Source: an uncultured Bacteroidales bacterium
Lineage (GTDB): Bacteria; Bacteroidota; Bacteroidia; Bacteroidales; Bacteroidaceae
NCBI GenBank assembly: GCA_902775375.1
Contig: CACYLU010000007.1
Location: 62,001 to 126,000, forward strand
Reading direction: 5' to 3'
DNA length: 64,000 bases
Positions within the stretch are counted from its first letter, which is position 1, and the number at the start of each line of letters is the position of its first letter. The notes under the pieces were generated by a model, which made no database searches, was not told the DNA's origin, and saw nothing but the letters and a program-made list of their open reading frames with translations. Shown one piece after another: positions 7,828-16,852 of the stretch. Both the position numbers and the translations under genes were made by a program.

Positions 7828-9288
7828 ATGAATATTATTAAGACTACATTGATGGCAGCGTTGGCACTGAATGTGTTGACGCTGCAAGCTATGAGCATCA
7901 CCGTAGAGCCTCAGACTTGCGCTACAGATGCCATCTCTTTCACAGACCAACGTCCAACAGCTGAAAAGCGCTTGTTCCGTTCTGAAGCTGTAGAGCAAGT
8001 AATCAAACAGATGCAAGCTCGGTTAAAGAACCCCAAACTGGCCTGGATGTTCAGCAACTGCTTCCCTAACACGTTGGACACCACCGTACATTTCAGCAAG
8101 GATGCACAAACTGGAAAGCCCGATACTTTTGTCTATACTGGCGACATCCATGCCATGTGGTTGCGCGATTCTGGAGCGCAGGTATGGCCCTACGTTCAGT
8201 TAGCCAATCAGGATGCTCATCTGAAAGAGATGGTGGCAGGTGTCATCAACCGTCAGTTTGCCTGCATCAACATCGACCCATTCGCTAATGCCTTCAACAT
8301 GGAAGCCATCCCTGGCGGAGGTGAATGGAAGAGCGACATGACCGACATGAAAGATGAGTTGCATGAGCGCAAATGGGAAATCGACTCCCTGTGCTACCCT
8401 ATCCGTTTGGCTTACGAGTATTGGAAAGTAACGGGCGATGCCAGTGTATTCGATGCAGCTTGGATAGATGCCATCCAAAATATCCTCAAGACTTTCCGCG
8501 ACCAGCAGCGCAAGGAGAACAAAGGCAGTTACCGTTTTATGCGTCGTACAGAACGCCAGTTCGACACCATGAGCAACGATGGTTGGGGTGCTCCCGTCAA
8601 GCCTGTTGGTTTGATAGCTTCTGCCTTCCGTCCTTCTGATGATGCCACTGTATTCCTGTTTTTGGTACCCTCCAACTTCTTTGCAGTAAGCTCTCTGCGT
8701 CAGGCAGCTGAAATCCTCAATAGCGTAAATCATCGCAGCGACATAGCAGGTCAATGCACTGCTCTTGCCGATGAAGTGAGTCAGGCATTAAAAGAATATG
8801 CCGTTTACGACCATCCGAAATATGGCAAGATATATGCTTACGAGGTAGATGGCTTTGGCAATCATCTGCTGATGGACGATGCCAATGTGCCTTCTTTGAT
8901 TTCCATGCCATACTTGGGGTTGGTAGACATCAACGATCCTATCTATCAGAACACCCGTCGTTTTGTTTGGAGTGAAGACAATCCCTACTTCTTCCGTGGC
9001 AAGGCAGGTGAAGGTATTGGCGGTCCGCACATAGGGCATGATATGCCTTGGCCTATGAGTATCATGATGCGAGCTTTCACATCGCAGGATGACCAAGAAA
9101 TCAAGCAATGCATCAAGATGCTGATGGATACCGATGCTGGCACAGGCTTTATGCACGAGTCATTCCACAAGGATGACGCTACCCACTTTACCCGTGCTTG
9201 GTTTGCATGGCAGAACACCCTCTTTGGCGAGTTGATTATCAAACTGGTCAACGACGGTAAACTCAATTTATTGAATAGTATTGAATGA
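7828..9288 (+). CDS. GH125 exo-alpha-1,6-mannosidase (DUF1237)
   Basis: GH125 enzymes are metal-independent, inverting exo-alpha-1,6-mannosidases that trim mannans and N-glycan cores. The 486-residue protein has a signal peptide (MNIIKTTLMAALALNVLTLQ) and so acts in the periplasm. The family block TGDIHAMWLRDS is at about 104-115, followed by QVWPY, and the C-terminal block MHESFHKDDATHFTRAWFAW is present. Length fits a complete enzyme. No SusC/SusD pair is nearby, so it is an isolated mannosidase. It follows the truncated hydrolase by 23 bp. It ends 57 bp before rseP, which is probably transcribed separately. Confidence 0.92.
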   Translation: MNIIKTTLMAALALNVLTLQAMSITVEPQTCATDAISFTDQRPTAEKRLFRSEAVEQVIKQMQARLKNPKLAWMFSNCFPNTLDTTVHFSKDAQTGKPDTFVYTGDIHAMWLRDSGAQVWPYVQLANQDAHLKEMVAGVINRQFACINIDPFANAFNMEAIPGGGEWKSDMTDMKDELHERKWEIDSLCYPIRLAYEYWKVTGDASVFDAAWIDAIQNILKTFRDQQRKENKGSYRFMRRTERQFDTMSNDGWGAPVKPVGLIASAFRPSDDATVFLFLVPSNFFAVSSLRQAAEILNSVNHRSDIAGQCTALADEVSQALKEYAVYDHPKYGKIYAYEVDGFGNHLLMDDANVPSLISMPYLGLVDINDPIYQNTRRFVWSEDNPYFFRGKAGEGIGGPHIGHDMPWPMSIMMRAFTSQDDQEIKQCIKMLMDTDAGTGFMHESFHKDDATHFTRAWFAWQNTLFGELIIKLVNDGKLNLLNSIE

Positions 9289-9345
9289 ATTGCCAAAAAA
9301 AATGATTATATTCGCACCCTGAATTAACAAACAAGACAAGATTAG

Positions 9346-10683
9346 ATGGAAACATTTTGGATTAAGGCCGTCCAGCTGATGCTGAGTCTGTCGTTATTAG
9401 TAGTGATTCATGAGGGCGGTCATTTTCTTTTTGCAAAGCTGTTTAAGACAAGGGTTGAGAAGTTCAGATTGTTCTTCGACCCATGGTTTACCATATTCAA
9501 ATTCAAGCCAAAAAACAGCGAGACTGAATACGGATTAGGATGGATACCTCTTGGTGGCTATGTTAAGATAGCCGGCATGATAGATGAATCGATGGACGTG
9601 GAGCAGATGAAGCAACCTGCTCAGCCTTGGGAGTTCCGCGCCAAGCCCGCTTGGCAGCGACTGCTTATCATGATTGGTGGTGTATTGTTCAACTTCCTAC
9701 TGGCTCTGTTCATCTATTCGATGATTCTCTATGCCTGGGGCGATTCATACATCCCAGTACAAAAAGCCCCATTGGGTATGCAGTTTAACGAGACAGCCCA
9801 CAACGCAGGCTTCCAGGATGGTGATATACTGATATCTGCCGACGGCAAACCATTGGAACGTATGGGCACCGACTTGCTGATGGATGTGGTAGATGCGCGT
9901 CAGGTAACAGTATTGCGTGGCGGCAAGGAAGCATCCGTATATATACCTGAAGACATGATCAATCGTCTGATGGAAGACAGCGTGACCTTCACCGCTTTCC
10001 GTATGCCTTTCGTAGTGGATAGCCTCATGGCCGGTTCTCCTGCCATGGCTGCTGGCATGCAACCAGGCGATAGTATCATCGCCATGAACGGCAAAGGTAG
10101 TTTGGCTTACGATGATTTCATGAAAGAAATGCAGCTACGCAGAGATGCCAAGAGCGACAACCACGATGTAATGCTGACCATTATGCGTAAGGGTGTACAG
10201 CATGAGTTGGCGATTACTACTGATGAAGATTTTAAGATGGGAGTTTATCCTGTCACTAACACATCGAAACTGTTGCCTATCGTAAAGAAAGACTATGGTT
10301 TCTTTGCTTCTTTCCCTGCTGGCATCAAACTGGGTGTAAACACCTTGGCCGGCTATGTGAACCAGATGAAGTACGTCTTCTCTAAGGAAGGAGCTAAGCA
10401 GTTAGGCGGATTCGGTACCATCGGCAATATCTTCCCTGCTTCATGGGATTGGCATCAGTTCTGGTATATGACAGCGTTCTTGAGCATTATTCTAGCATTC
10501 ATGAACATCCTGCCTATCCCTGCACTGGACGGTGGACATGTATTGTTCCTGCTCTATGAAATCATTGCCCGTCGCAAACCGAGCGATAAGTTCATGGAAC
10601 GTGCTGAAATGGCTGGTATGTTCATTTTGTTTGCTTTGCTGATTTGGGCAAACATGAATGACGTAATAAGATTCTTATTTTAA
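9346..10683 (+). CDS. rseP: RseP-type site-2 intramembrane zinc metalloprotease
   Basis: This inner-membrane protease makes the second cut in regulated intramembrane proteolysis, typically of anti-sigma factors. The HEGGH zinc-binding motif is at residues 22-26 in the first membrane segment. One or two PDZ domains span about residues 120-300. The second metal-ligand motif LDGGH starts at about residue 394, and the last membrane segment ends the protein (445 residues, normal length). An ECF sigma/anti-sigma pair at 60.3-62.1 kb could be a substrate system, but nothing here shows that. The next gene starts 7 bp after the stop. Confidence 0.95.
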   Translation: METFWIKAVQLMLSLSLLVVIHEGGHFLFAKLFKTRVEKFRLFFDPWFTIFKFKPKNSETEYGLGWIPLGGYVKIAGMIDESMDVEQMKQPAQPWEFRAKPAWQRLLIMIGGVLFNFLLALFIYSMILYAWGDSYIPVQKAPLGMQFNETAHNAGFQDGDILISADGKPLERMGTDLLMDVVDARQVTVLRGGKEASVYIPEDMINRLMEDSVTFTAFRMPFVVDSLMAGSPAMAAGMQPGDSIIAMNGKGSLAYDDFMKEMQLRRDAKSDNHDVMLTIMRKGVQHELAITTDEDFKMGVYPVTNTSKLLPIVKKDYGFFASFPAGIKLGVNTLAGYVNQMKYVFSKEGAKQLGGFGTIGNIFPASWDWHQFWYMTAFLSIILAFMNILPIPALDGGHVLFLLYEIIARRKPSDKFMERAEMAGMFILFALLIWANMNDVIRFLF

Positions 10684-10702
10684 TTGAGAATTGAGAATTA
10701 AG
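10684..10702. repeat. Short AATTGAGAATT repeat at the rseP 3' end
   Basis: Two overlapping copies of ATTGAGAATT directly follow the rseP stop codon. The same motif is repeated after the SDR gene at 32971-33005. Here the repeat supplies the TTG start codon of the next gene. Confidence 0.7.
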
Positions 10703-12307
10703 AGGTACATAGGGATTGTGCTATTGATGCTGGCGTCATTGTCATCTTTTGCCAAGGACGACTTAAAGGCATTGTATGATTCACTGGACTATTCAGTGGC
10801 TCATAAGAATATGTATGTGCAAGAGAAAATCAAACGCATTGATGAAATCCGTAGTGCCCTCTCCTATGCCAACTTAAACGACGTTAACAAATACGTTGTC
10901 TATAACCAGTTGTACAATGAATACTGGAAATTCGATCTCGATTCTGCCATCCATTATGCCCGCTTAGAGGTGGAAGCAGCCATCCGCATGAATGATGAAT
11001 ACCGCAAGACACAGGCTGAGCTGCAATTAGCCATCTCTTATGCTATGCACGGTATGTATATCCAGGCAGAACAGATACTGAACAAGCACAACATCAACTC
11101 TTTGCCTAAGGATTTGATGGCTGAGTATTATAATGCTAACATCCAGTTCCTGCAATACTACCTCTATACATCCGATTCACCTGAGGATATACAAAGGCAA
11201 AACAATTACCGCGATTCGCTCTATGCCACACAGGATCAATCATCCATAGAGTTCCGGTTCAGTCTGGTGGGGCGTATGCCAGCGAAAGAGCGTCTGGAAG
11301 GTTATAACAAACTTCTAGACCTGGTGGAGAAGTATTCGCCCATGTATGCGCGTATCACTCACAGCATCGGAACCATCTATGCCGCAGACGGCAACCGCGA
11401 CGAGGCCAAGAAATACCTGATACGCTCGGCATTATCCGACTTGTATAATGTTACTCGTGAGAACCAGTCTATTTACGAACTGGCGCAACTGGCTTATGAA
11501 GATGGCGATTACGCACGTGCTTACCGTTATGCTCAATCCTCTTTCGAGGATGCTATTACAGCTGGCATCCAGTTCCGTGTAACGCAGGTATCAGGCTTCT
11601 ATTCCATCATTACCGATGTGTACCAGCGCCGTGAGGCAAGCGACAAACAATCACTCATCAACATCATCGTACTGAGTGGCGTTCTGCTGGTATGCTTAGT
11701 TATTGCCGTGTTCTTTATCTTCCAGCAGTTGAAGAAAATCATGCGTATCCGCAAGGATTTGGCTAACAGCAATGATGAGTTACAGCGACTGAACGAGACA
11801 CTGAACAACATGAATGCCCAACTGCATAGCAGCAACTCACTCCTGCAAGAAAACAACGATATCAAAGAGCAGTACATTGGTCAGTTCTTCAATATCTGTT
11901 CCGGCTATATCGATAAGATTGGCGACTACCAGAACGTACTCTACCGCTTGGCAGTCAACAAGCACTATGACGAACTGGTGAAAAAGTTGCGCTCCACTAC
12001 CCTTATTGACTCTGAGACCGAAGCGTTATACCACCATTTCGACACGATCTTCTTGAACCTCTTCCCTACTTTCGTGGCAGACCTGAACGCACTACTGCGT
12101 GAAGATGAGAGAATCGTGCTCAAACAAGATACCCTGCTCAACAAAGAGTTGCGTATTTACGCCCTCTTGCGATTGGGCATTACCGACAGCGAGAAGATAG
12201 CTAACTTCCTGCGCTGCTCCACCAGTACTATCTACAATTACCGCACAAAGATGCGTAATCGCGCCATTGACAAAGACACTTTTGAAGATAAATTCATCGG
12301 TAAATAG
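10691..12307 (+). CDS. DUF6377-type membrane regulator (TPR, TM, coiled coil, C-terminal HTH)
   Basis: The product is a one-protein signalling regulator. It has a signal peptide (about 1-21), a helical TPR-like periplasmic region (about 25-310), one membrane segment near 320-345 (INIIVLSGVLLVCLVIAVFF), a coiled coil (about 350-395) and a cytoplasmic end. That end contains a helix-turn-helix reading DSEKIANFLRCSTSTIYNYR near residues 497-516. I recognise this as a DUF6377 protein. The start must be TTG at 10691, because a stop lies two codons upstream and the signal peptide needs this N-terminus. It precedes the oxidoreductase/DUF1080 genes and probably controls them; that is inference from position and from similar loci in Bacteroides. 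Confidence 0.8.
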   Translation: MRIKRYIGIVLLMLASLSSFAKDDLKALYDSLDYSVAHKNMYVQEKIKRIDEIRSALSYANLNDVNKYVVYNQLYNEYWKFDLDSAIHYARLEVEAAIRMNDEYRKTQAELQLAISYAMHGMYIQAEQILNKHNINSLPKDLMAEYYNANIQFLQYYLYTSDSPEDIQRQNNYRDSLYATQDQSSIEFRFSLVGRMPAKERLEGYNKLLDLVEKYSPMYARITHSIGTIYAADGNRDEAKKYLIRSALSDLYNVTRENQSIYELAQLAYEDGDYARAYRYAQSSFEDAITAGIQFRVTQVSGFYSIITDVYQRREASDKQSLINIIVLSGVLLVCLVIAVFFIFQQLKKIMRIRKDLANSNDELQRLNETLNNMNAQLHSSNSLLQENNDIKEQYIGQFFNICSGYIDKIGDYQNVLYRLAVNKHYDELVKKLRSTTLIDSETEALYHHFDTIFLNLFPTFVADLNALLREDERIVLKQDTLLNKELRIYALLRLGITDSEKIANFLRCSTSTIYNYRTKMRNRAIDKDTFEDKFIGK

Positions 12308-12440
12308 CCCTATTTATCATTCCAAATTATCTACATTTTTTCTCATCATACAAAATGTTATATTGCTGTAAATAAACAAAGTAACATTTTAAGCCATCTA
12401 CATTTTAATATTGATTATTCACACATAAGCGTAAGTTCGT

Positions 12441-12448
12441 TAACTTTG
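12441..12448 (+). promoter_or_regulatory. -7 element for the oxidoreductase/DUF1080 operon
   Basis: TAACTTTG matches TAnnTTTG in the 208-bp gap after the DUF6377 gene, 67 bp before the ATG at 12516. The nearest -33-like TTG (12411-12413) is 27 bp away, too far for consensus. That fits a promoter needing an activator, but does not prove it. Confidence 0.45.
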
Positions 12449-12515
12449 TCATCGAGAATGTGCTTAACCACGCATTCTGCAGTTAAAAGAATAAAACAAT
12501 TAACACCTAAAATAA

Positions 12516-13601
12516 ATGGAAAATACCATGATTAAAGTGGGCCTTATCGGCTTTGGCAGAATGGGCCGCTTTTACTTACACGAGTTCCAGAGAAACAAAA
12601 ATTGGCAGGTTATTTATATCTGCGATCCTTACGATAAAGCACAGGAAATGGCGCGCGACTATTGTCCCACCGCTAAGGTTACCGGCAATGAAGACGACGT
12701 ATTCAACGACCCCGAAGTTGAAGTGGTGGCACTCTGCGCACTGGCTGATTCCCGAAAAAACCAAATCTTAAAAGCCTTGGCTCATGGCAAGCACATTATC
12801 TCTGAAAAGCCTATTGCCATGCTTCCCGAAGATGAGTGGGAACTGGTGAAAGCAGTAGGTGAAAGCGACCGCCTGGCCACTGTCAACCTCTACCTGCGCA
12901 GTTCTTGGTATCACCATCAGCTAAAACAATTCATTGACGAAGGCGAGTTAGGCGAACTGGCCATCATCCGCATCTGCCACATGACGCCAGGCTTGGCTCC
13001 TGGTGAAGGCCATGAGGCAGAAGGTCCTTCCTTCCACGATTGCGGCATGCACTATTGCGACATCACCCGCTGGTATGCACAGAGCGAGTTCAAGACCATG
13101 CACTCACAGGCATTGCGTATGTGGAGCTACAAGGATCCTTGGTGGTTGCAGGCACACGGCACTTTCGACAATGGTATCGTTTACGACATCACACAAGGTT
13201 TCGTCTATGGACAGATGTCTAAAGACCAGACCCACAATTCATATATTGACTTAATTGGTACACACGGCATTGCCCGCATGACACACGACTTCAAGACAGC
13301 TACGGTTGAACTGCACGGTATCACCAAGACAGTTACCATCAACAAACCTTATGGTGGCAAGAACATCGACGTGATGATTGAGAAGTTCGCACAGAGCATC
13401 CGCAACGGCAAGCTTGATATGACGCTGCCATCGCTGCGAGATTCAGCCATTGCTTCCCAATTTGCATGGGATTGCCTGGCTGATGCGCGTACACACGACC
13501 TGCCAGCCATCGGCGATCTTGAAACACTCGAGCAGATACGCTACCGCCGTGCCCACATGACCAATGGTTATGGGCTGCTGCACCAGACAGTAGGCAAATG
13601 A
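12516..13601 (+). CDS. Gfo/Idh/MocA family sugar oxidoreductase (cytoplasmic)
   Basis: This is an NAD(P)-dependent dehydrogenase acting on a sugar or inositol-like substrate. The Rossmann motif GLIGFGRMGRFY is at the N-terminus and the family EKP motif (ISEKPIAM) is near residue 96. The 361-residue protein has no signal peptide. It is the first of three genes (35-bp gap to the next) with a Tat-type oxidoreductase and a DUF1080 lipoprotein. Such sets have been linked to oxidation of glycosides at C3, so this enzyme could act on 3-keto sugars or recycle them. An inositol-dehydrogenase-like role is an alternative. Confidence 0.85.
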   Translation: MENTMIKVGLIGFGRMGRFYLHEFQRNKNWQVIYICDPYDKAQEMARDYCPTAKVTGNEDDVFNDPEVEVVALCALADSRKNQILKALAHGKHIISEKPIAMLPEDEWELVKAVGESDRLATVNLYLRSSWYHHQLKQFIDEGELGELAIIRICHMTPGLAPGEGHEAEGPSFHDCGMHYCDITRWYAQSEFKTMHSQALRMWSYKDPWWLQAHGTFDNGIVYDITQGFVYGQMSKDQTHNSYIDLIGTHGIARMTHDFKTATVELHGITKTVTINKPYGGKNIDVMIEKFAQSIRNGKLDMTLPSLRDSAIASQFAWDCLADARTHDLPAIGDLETLEQIRYRRAHMTNGYGLLHQTVGK

Positions 13602-13636
13602 AAATTCACATTTAATTAACCAATAAATAACGAAGT

Positions 13637-15109
13637 ATGGCAAACTTATCAAGAAGAAGTTTCCTGAAAACCGGTGCAGCCGCTTTTGCAGGATTTACAA
13701 TTGCGCCTAACATTATTTTAGGCAAGAGTCATGGACACGCAGCTCCTACCGACAAACTGAATATTGCAGCAGTTGGTGTAGGTGGCCGTGGTGCCAGCGT
13801 TTTGAGAGGTATGGAAGCAGAAAACATCGTAGCTATTGCCGATGTTGACTGGGGTTATGCAAAACCTGTCATGGACAGATACCCAAACGCTAAAAAGTTC
13901 AAAGACTATCGCCAGATGTATAGCGAGATGGGCAACAGCATCGATGCTGTGATGGTAGCTACTGCCGACCACACCCATGCTATCATTGCTGCCGAAGCCA
14001 TCACCATGGGCAAGCACGTATATGTTGAGAAACCACTTACCCACTCTATCTACGAAGCTCGCTTGCTGAAGAAGCTGGCTGAGAAGTACGGTGTGGCTAC
14101 TCAGATGGGTAACCAGGGTTCTTCTGGCGAAGGCACCCGCAAAGTCATCCAGTGGGTACAAAACGGCGAAATCGGTACCGTTACCAAGGTAGAGGCAAGT
14201 ACCAACCGTCCTATCTGGCCACAGGGATTGAACCGTCCTACTAAGGTAGATAAGGTGCCTAAGACACTTGACTGGAACCTGTTCCTCGGCCCGGCTAAGT
14301 TCCGCGACTTCAACTCAGTATATCATCCATGGAACTGGCGTGGATGGTGGGACTTCGGTACTGGTGCATTAGGTGATATGGCTTGCCACATCCTGCACGG
14401 TGTCTATGAAGCACTGCAGTTAGGCTATCCTACTCAGATTCAAGGTAGCTCAACCGCCCTGCTTACCGACTGCGCACCTTCAGCACAGAGCATCCGCATG
14501 ATATTCCCTGCACGTCCTAACCTGCCAAAACAGGCTATGCCACAGGTAGAGGTAACATGGTACGATGGTGGTTTGAAGCCAATGCGTCCAGAAGGCATGC
14601 CTAAGGGCAAGGAACTGGAAGTAGCTGGTGGTTGCACCATCCTGCATGGTACAAAGGACACCTTGATCTATGGCTGCTACGGTCGCGATCCTTGGTTGCT
14701 GTCTGGTCGTGTACCTACTTACACTCCAGGTAACCACGAGACGACAGAAAATGAGCACCAGACCGACTGGATCCGCGCTTGTAAGGAGAATGCAGCTACC
14801 CGTATGAAGAGCTGGTCAGACTTCTCTCGTTCAGCAGGCTTGACCGAGATGGTGGACATTGGTGTATTGGCAACTCGTCTGCAGGGCCTGAACCAAGTAT
14901 TAGACTGGGATGGCGAGAACATGCAGCTCACCAATATCGACCCAAGCGCTACCATACGCATCATGAAGGCAAGCAACTTCAGCGTAAAGGATGGTCACCC
15001 AACCTTCAACAACGAGTATGCAGAGCCAGTAAATGCACTGGAGTTCGCCAACGAATTGATCAAACACACCTATCAGAACGGCTACAAGCTGCCTGATATG
15101 CCAAGATAA
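13637..15109 (+). CDS. Gfo/Idh/MocA family oxidoreductase with twin-arginine signal
   Basis: The 490-residue protein begins with a twin-arginine signal (SRRSFLKTGAAAFAGF), so it is probably folded with its cofactor and exported to the periplasm. It then has a Rossmann domain (AAVGVGGRG) and the family motif VEKPLTHS. This long Tat-type subgroup is abundant in Bacteroidetes. It lies between a cytoplasmic oxidoreductase and a DUF1080 protein (38 bp to the latter's ATG). A periplasmic 3-dehydrogenation of glycosides, giving the 3-keto substrate of the DUF1080 enzyme, fits the context but is inferred. Confidence 0.88.
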   Translation: MANLSRRSFLKTGAAAFAGFTIAPNIILGKSHGHAAPTDKLNIAAVGVGGRGASVLRGMEAENIVAIADVDWGYAKPVMDRYPNAKKFKDYRQMYSEMGNSIDAVMVATADHTHAIIAAEAITMGKHVYVEKPLTHSIYEARLLKKLAEKYGVATQMGNQGSSGEGTRKVIQWVQNGEIGTVTKVEASTNRPIWPQGLNRPTKVDKVPKTLDWNLFLGPAKFRDFNSVYHPWNWRGWWDFGTGALGDMACHILHGVYEALQLGYPTQIQGSSTALLTDCAPSAQSIRMIFPARPNLPKQAMPQVEVTWYDGGLKPMRPEGMPKGKELEVAGGCTILHGTKDTLIYGCYGRDPWLLSGRVPTYTPGNHETTENEHQTDWIRACKENAATRMKSWSDFSRSAGLTEMVDIGVLATRLQGLNQVLDWDGENMQLTNIDPSATIRIMKASNFSVKDGHPTFNNEYAEPVNALEFANELIKHTYQNGYKLPDMPR

Positions 15110-15147
15110 TATCATTAATGTTTAAAGTAATATTTAAATTAAAGGAA

Positions 15148-16023
15148 ATGAAGAAAAGTTTATTTACAGTGGCAGGCTGCATGGTATTAGCAGCTGCATT
15201 CACCGCTTGCGGTGGTCAAAAGAAGACTCAGGAGGCTGCAGAAGAAACAGCAGCTCCAGCAGCAACAACTACAATTAATGTTTCAACTACTCCTAACGGT
15301 GCTGAGACCCAGGCTCTGGAGCTCCCTACCGACGCTGATGGCTACATCACCATCTTCGACGGCAAGACCTTCAATGGCTGGCGTGGTTATGGTAAGGATC
15401 AGGTTCCTGCTCGCTGGACCATCGAGGACGGCTGCATCAAGTTCAACGGTACAGGCACAGGCGAAGGCCAGACCACTGGTGGTGGTGACCTCATCTTCGC
15501 TCACAAGTTTAAGAATTTCGAACTGACATTCGAATACAAGATCTCTAAGGGTGGTAACTCTGGTATCTTTGTATTGGCACAGGAAGTTCCAGTAGAGGGC
15601 AAGCCAGGTGAGTTTGAGCCTATCTACATCTCTGCTCCTGAGTATCAGGTGCTCGACAACCAGAATCACCCAGATGCTAAGATGGGTAAGGATGGCAACC
15701 GTCAGGCAGCTTCTCTGTATGACATGATTCCTGCTAAGCCACAGAACGCTAAGCCAGCTGGCGAGTGGAACACTGGTTCAATCATGGTATTCAAGGGCAC
15801 CGTACTGCACCAGCAGAATGGCGAGAACGTAGTTGAGTATCACTTGTGGACTCCACGTTGGACTGAGATGCTGCAGGCAAGTAAGTTCAGCGAAGAGGCA
15901 TGGCCTCTGGCATTCAGCTTGCTGAACAACCTGGGTGGCGACAACCACGAGGGCTTCATCGGCTTCCAGGATCATGGCGACGATGTATGGTTCCGCAACA
16001 TCAAGGTGAAGGTTATGGACTAA
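15148..16023 (+). CDS. DUF1080 (3-keto-disaccharide hydrolase-like) lipoprotein
   Basis: The ATG at 15148 is preferred over one at 15118 because it directly starts the lipoprotein signal (MKKSLFTVAGCMVLAAAFTAC, lipidated Cys at residue 21) and has AAAGGA just upstream. The mature protein has a short Ala/Thr-rich linker and then a DUF1080 concanavalin-like beta-sandwich, including FDGKTFNGWRGYG, the block FELTFEYKISKGGNSGIF, and a C-terminal WFRNIKVK. Such domains occur in enzymes cleaving 3-keto glycosides. It ends the three-gene cluster and is followed by a strong terminator. Activity on a specific glycan cannot be read from sequence. Confidence 0.87.
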   Translation: MKKSLFTVAGCMVLAAAFTACGGQKKTQEAAEETAAPAATTTINVSTTPNGAETQALELPTDADGYITIFDGKTFNGWRGYGKDQVPARWTIEDGCIKFNGTGTGEGQTTGGGDLIFAHKFKNFELTFEYKISKGGNSGIFVLAQEVPVEGKPGEFEPIYISAPEYQVLDNQNHPDAKMGKDGNRQAASLYDMIPAKPQNAKPAGEWNTGSIMVFKGTVLHQQNGENVVEYHLWTPRWTEMLQASKFSEEAWPLAFSLLNNLGGDNHEGFIGFQDHGDDVWFRNIKVKVMD

Positions 16024-16042
16024 TCCATCTCTCGCAATAATT

Positions 16043-16076
16043 AAAAATCCCCGTCATTACCTGGCGGGGATTTTTG
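16043..16076 (+). terminator. Terminator of the oxidoreductase/DUF1080 operon
   Basis: AAAAATCCCCG (16043-16053) pairs perfectly with CGGGGATTTTT (16065-16075), an 11-bp stem with an 11-nt loop and terminal U-run, 19 bp after the stop codon. The A and T flanks make it usable on both strands. Confidence 0.9.
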
Positions 16077-16171
16077 TTTGCTTCTACCTATTTTGCCTAC
16101 TATGTGGAGATGGTTGTCGCACTATGCGAGGACGGTTGTCCTACTACGGGAAGACCGTTGCTTTACTAGTA

Positions 16172-16219
16172 CTAAACAATTGCTTTACTACTAGTAAGCC
16201 TCCCTTTTACTAGTAGTAA
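16172..16219. repeat. TTACTACTAGTAA inverted repeat cluster
   Basis: TTACTACTAGTAA (16185-16197) is the exact inverse of TTACTAGTAGTAA (16207-16219), separated by 9 bp. A related copy, TTTACTAGTACTAAA, sits at 16172-16186. As RNA this would form a 13-bp hairpin. It lacks a U-run, so it is not an ordinary terminator. Confidence 0.7.
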
Positions 16220-16252
16220 ACCCACCATCTACAAGAACTAAATGCAAAAAAG

Positions 16253-16454
16253 CTCTTCACTCTTCACAAATAAGCCCTAACACGTTGAAATATTGTGCGA
16301 TACGAGTGTGAAGAGTGATGCCAACACTTCACATCTCTTCACAGGTCCTCACTGCAGAATTGTGAAGAGTGGTGAAGAGTTGTGAAGAGGCAAAACAACT
16401 CTTCACGCACAAAATACTCTATAGCACAGTTACTTATATGCTATTTGTGAAGAG
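16253..16454. repeat. Cluster of nine GTGAAGAG/CTCTTCAC octamers
   Basis: Exact copies start at 16253, 16260, 16335 and 16399 (CTCTTCAC) and at 16308, 16362, 16372, 16382 and 16447 (GTGAAGAG). Three of them are spaced exactly 10 bp apart (16362, 16372, 16382). Mixed orientation allows several alternative hairpins. Function is unknown. Confidence 0.8.
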
Positions 16455-16622
16455 TGAAGACTTTTTTTGAGCATGATTACTTTCTAACTAGAGAAATAAT
16501 ATTTCCCCGTGAGGAAAAAATAAAAATCAAACGAGGGAGAAATTGCCAGTCAGGTACTATCTAACTGACACTGCTATAACGGGTATTTCTAAGGATGTAA
16601 CCAATTACTCGCAGTTCAGAGT

Positions 16623-16732
16623 TTGTAGGCTGCTAGTTATTTGAATGTAGGCTGCAAACGATATGAATGCAGGTCACAAACCATAGAGATGTAGGCTGCA
16701 AACCATAGGGATGCGGGGCGCAACAGGTATTC
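16623..16732. repeat. Five-unit 22-bp tandem array (ATGTAGGCTGCAAACCATAGGG type)
   Basis: Units start at 16623, 16645, 16667, 16689 and 16711, each exactly 22 bp. Units 2-4 are close to one another and units 1 and 5 are degenerate. They abut with no spacers, so this is not CRISPR. The CATAGGG core and the 22-bp period recur at 29462-29547, beyond the other end of the fimbrial operon. Confidence 0.8.
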
Positions 16733-16852
16733 CTTCGAAAGGTAATAATCCTGCATGCTGCGGACCAGGGTGATTGATGACTTTATAAAATGAGCAGGCG
16801 GAAACTTTTATGCTCCCGCCTGCCGCTATATAACATCTATAGGATGCTTGAA

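Larger units (their letters stand above)
16077..16852. other. Repeat-rich convergent intergenic region without genes
   Basis: About 780 bp separate the DUF1080 terminator from the last fimbrial gene. I see no credible coding frame. The region holds three repeat families, listed separately: TACTAGTA palindromes, nine GTGAAGAG/CTCTTCAC octamers, and a five-unit 22-bp tandem array. No clear terminator follows the fimbrial operon's last stop codon at 16853. Confidence 0.7.

Noticed and set aside
16623-16732. 22-bp array as a possible CRISPR
   Set aside because: Units abut without spacers, are degenerate, and no cas gene is present in the window.
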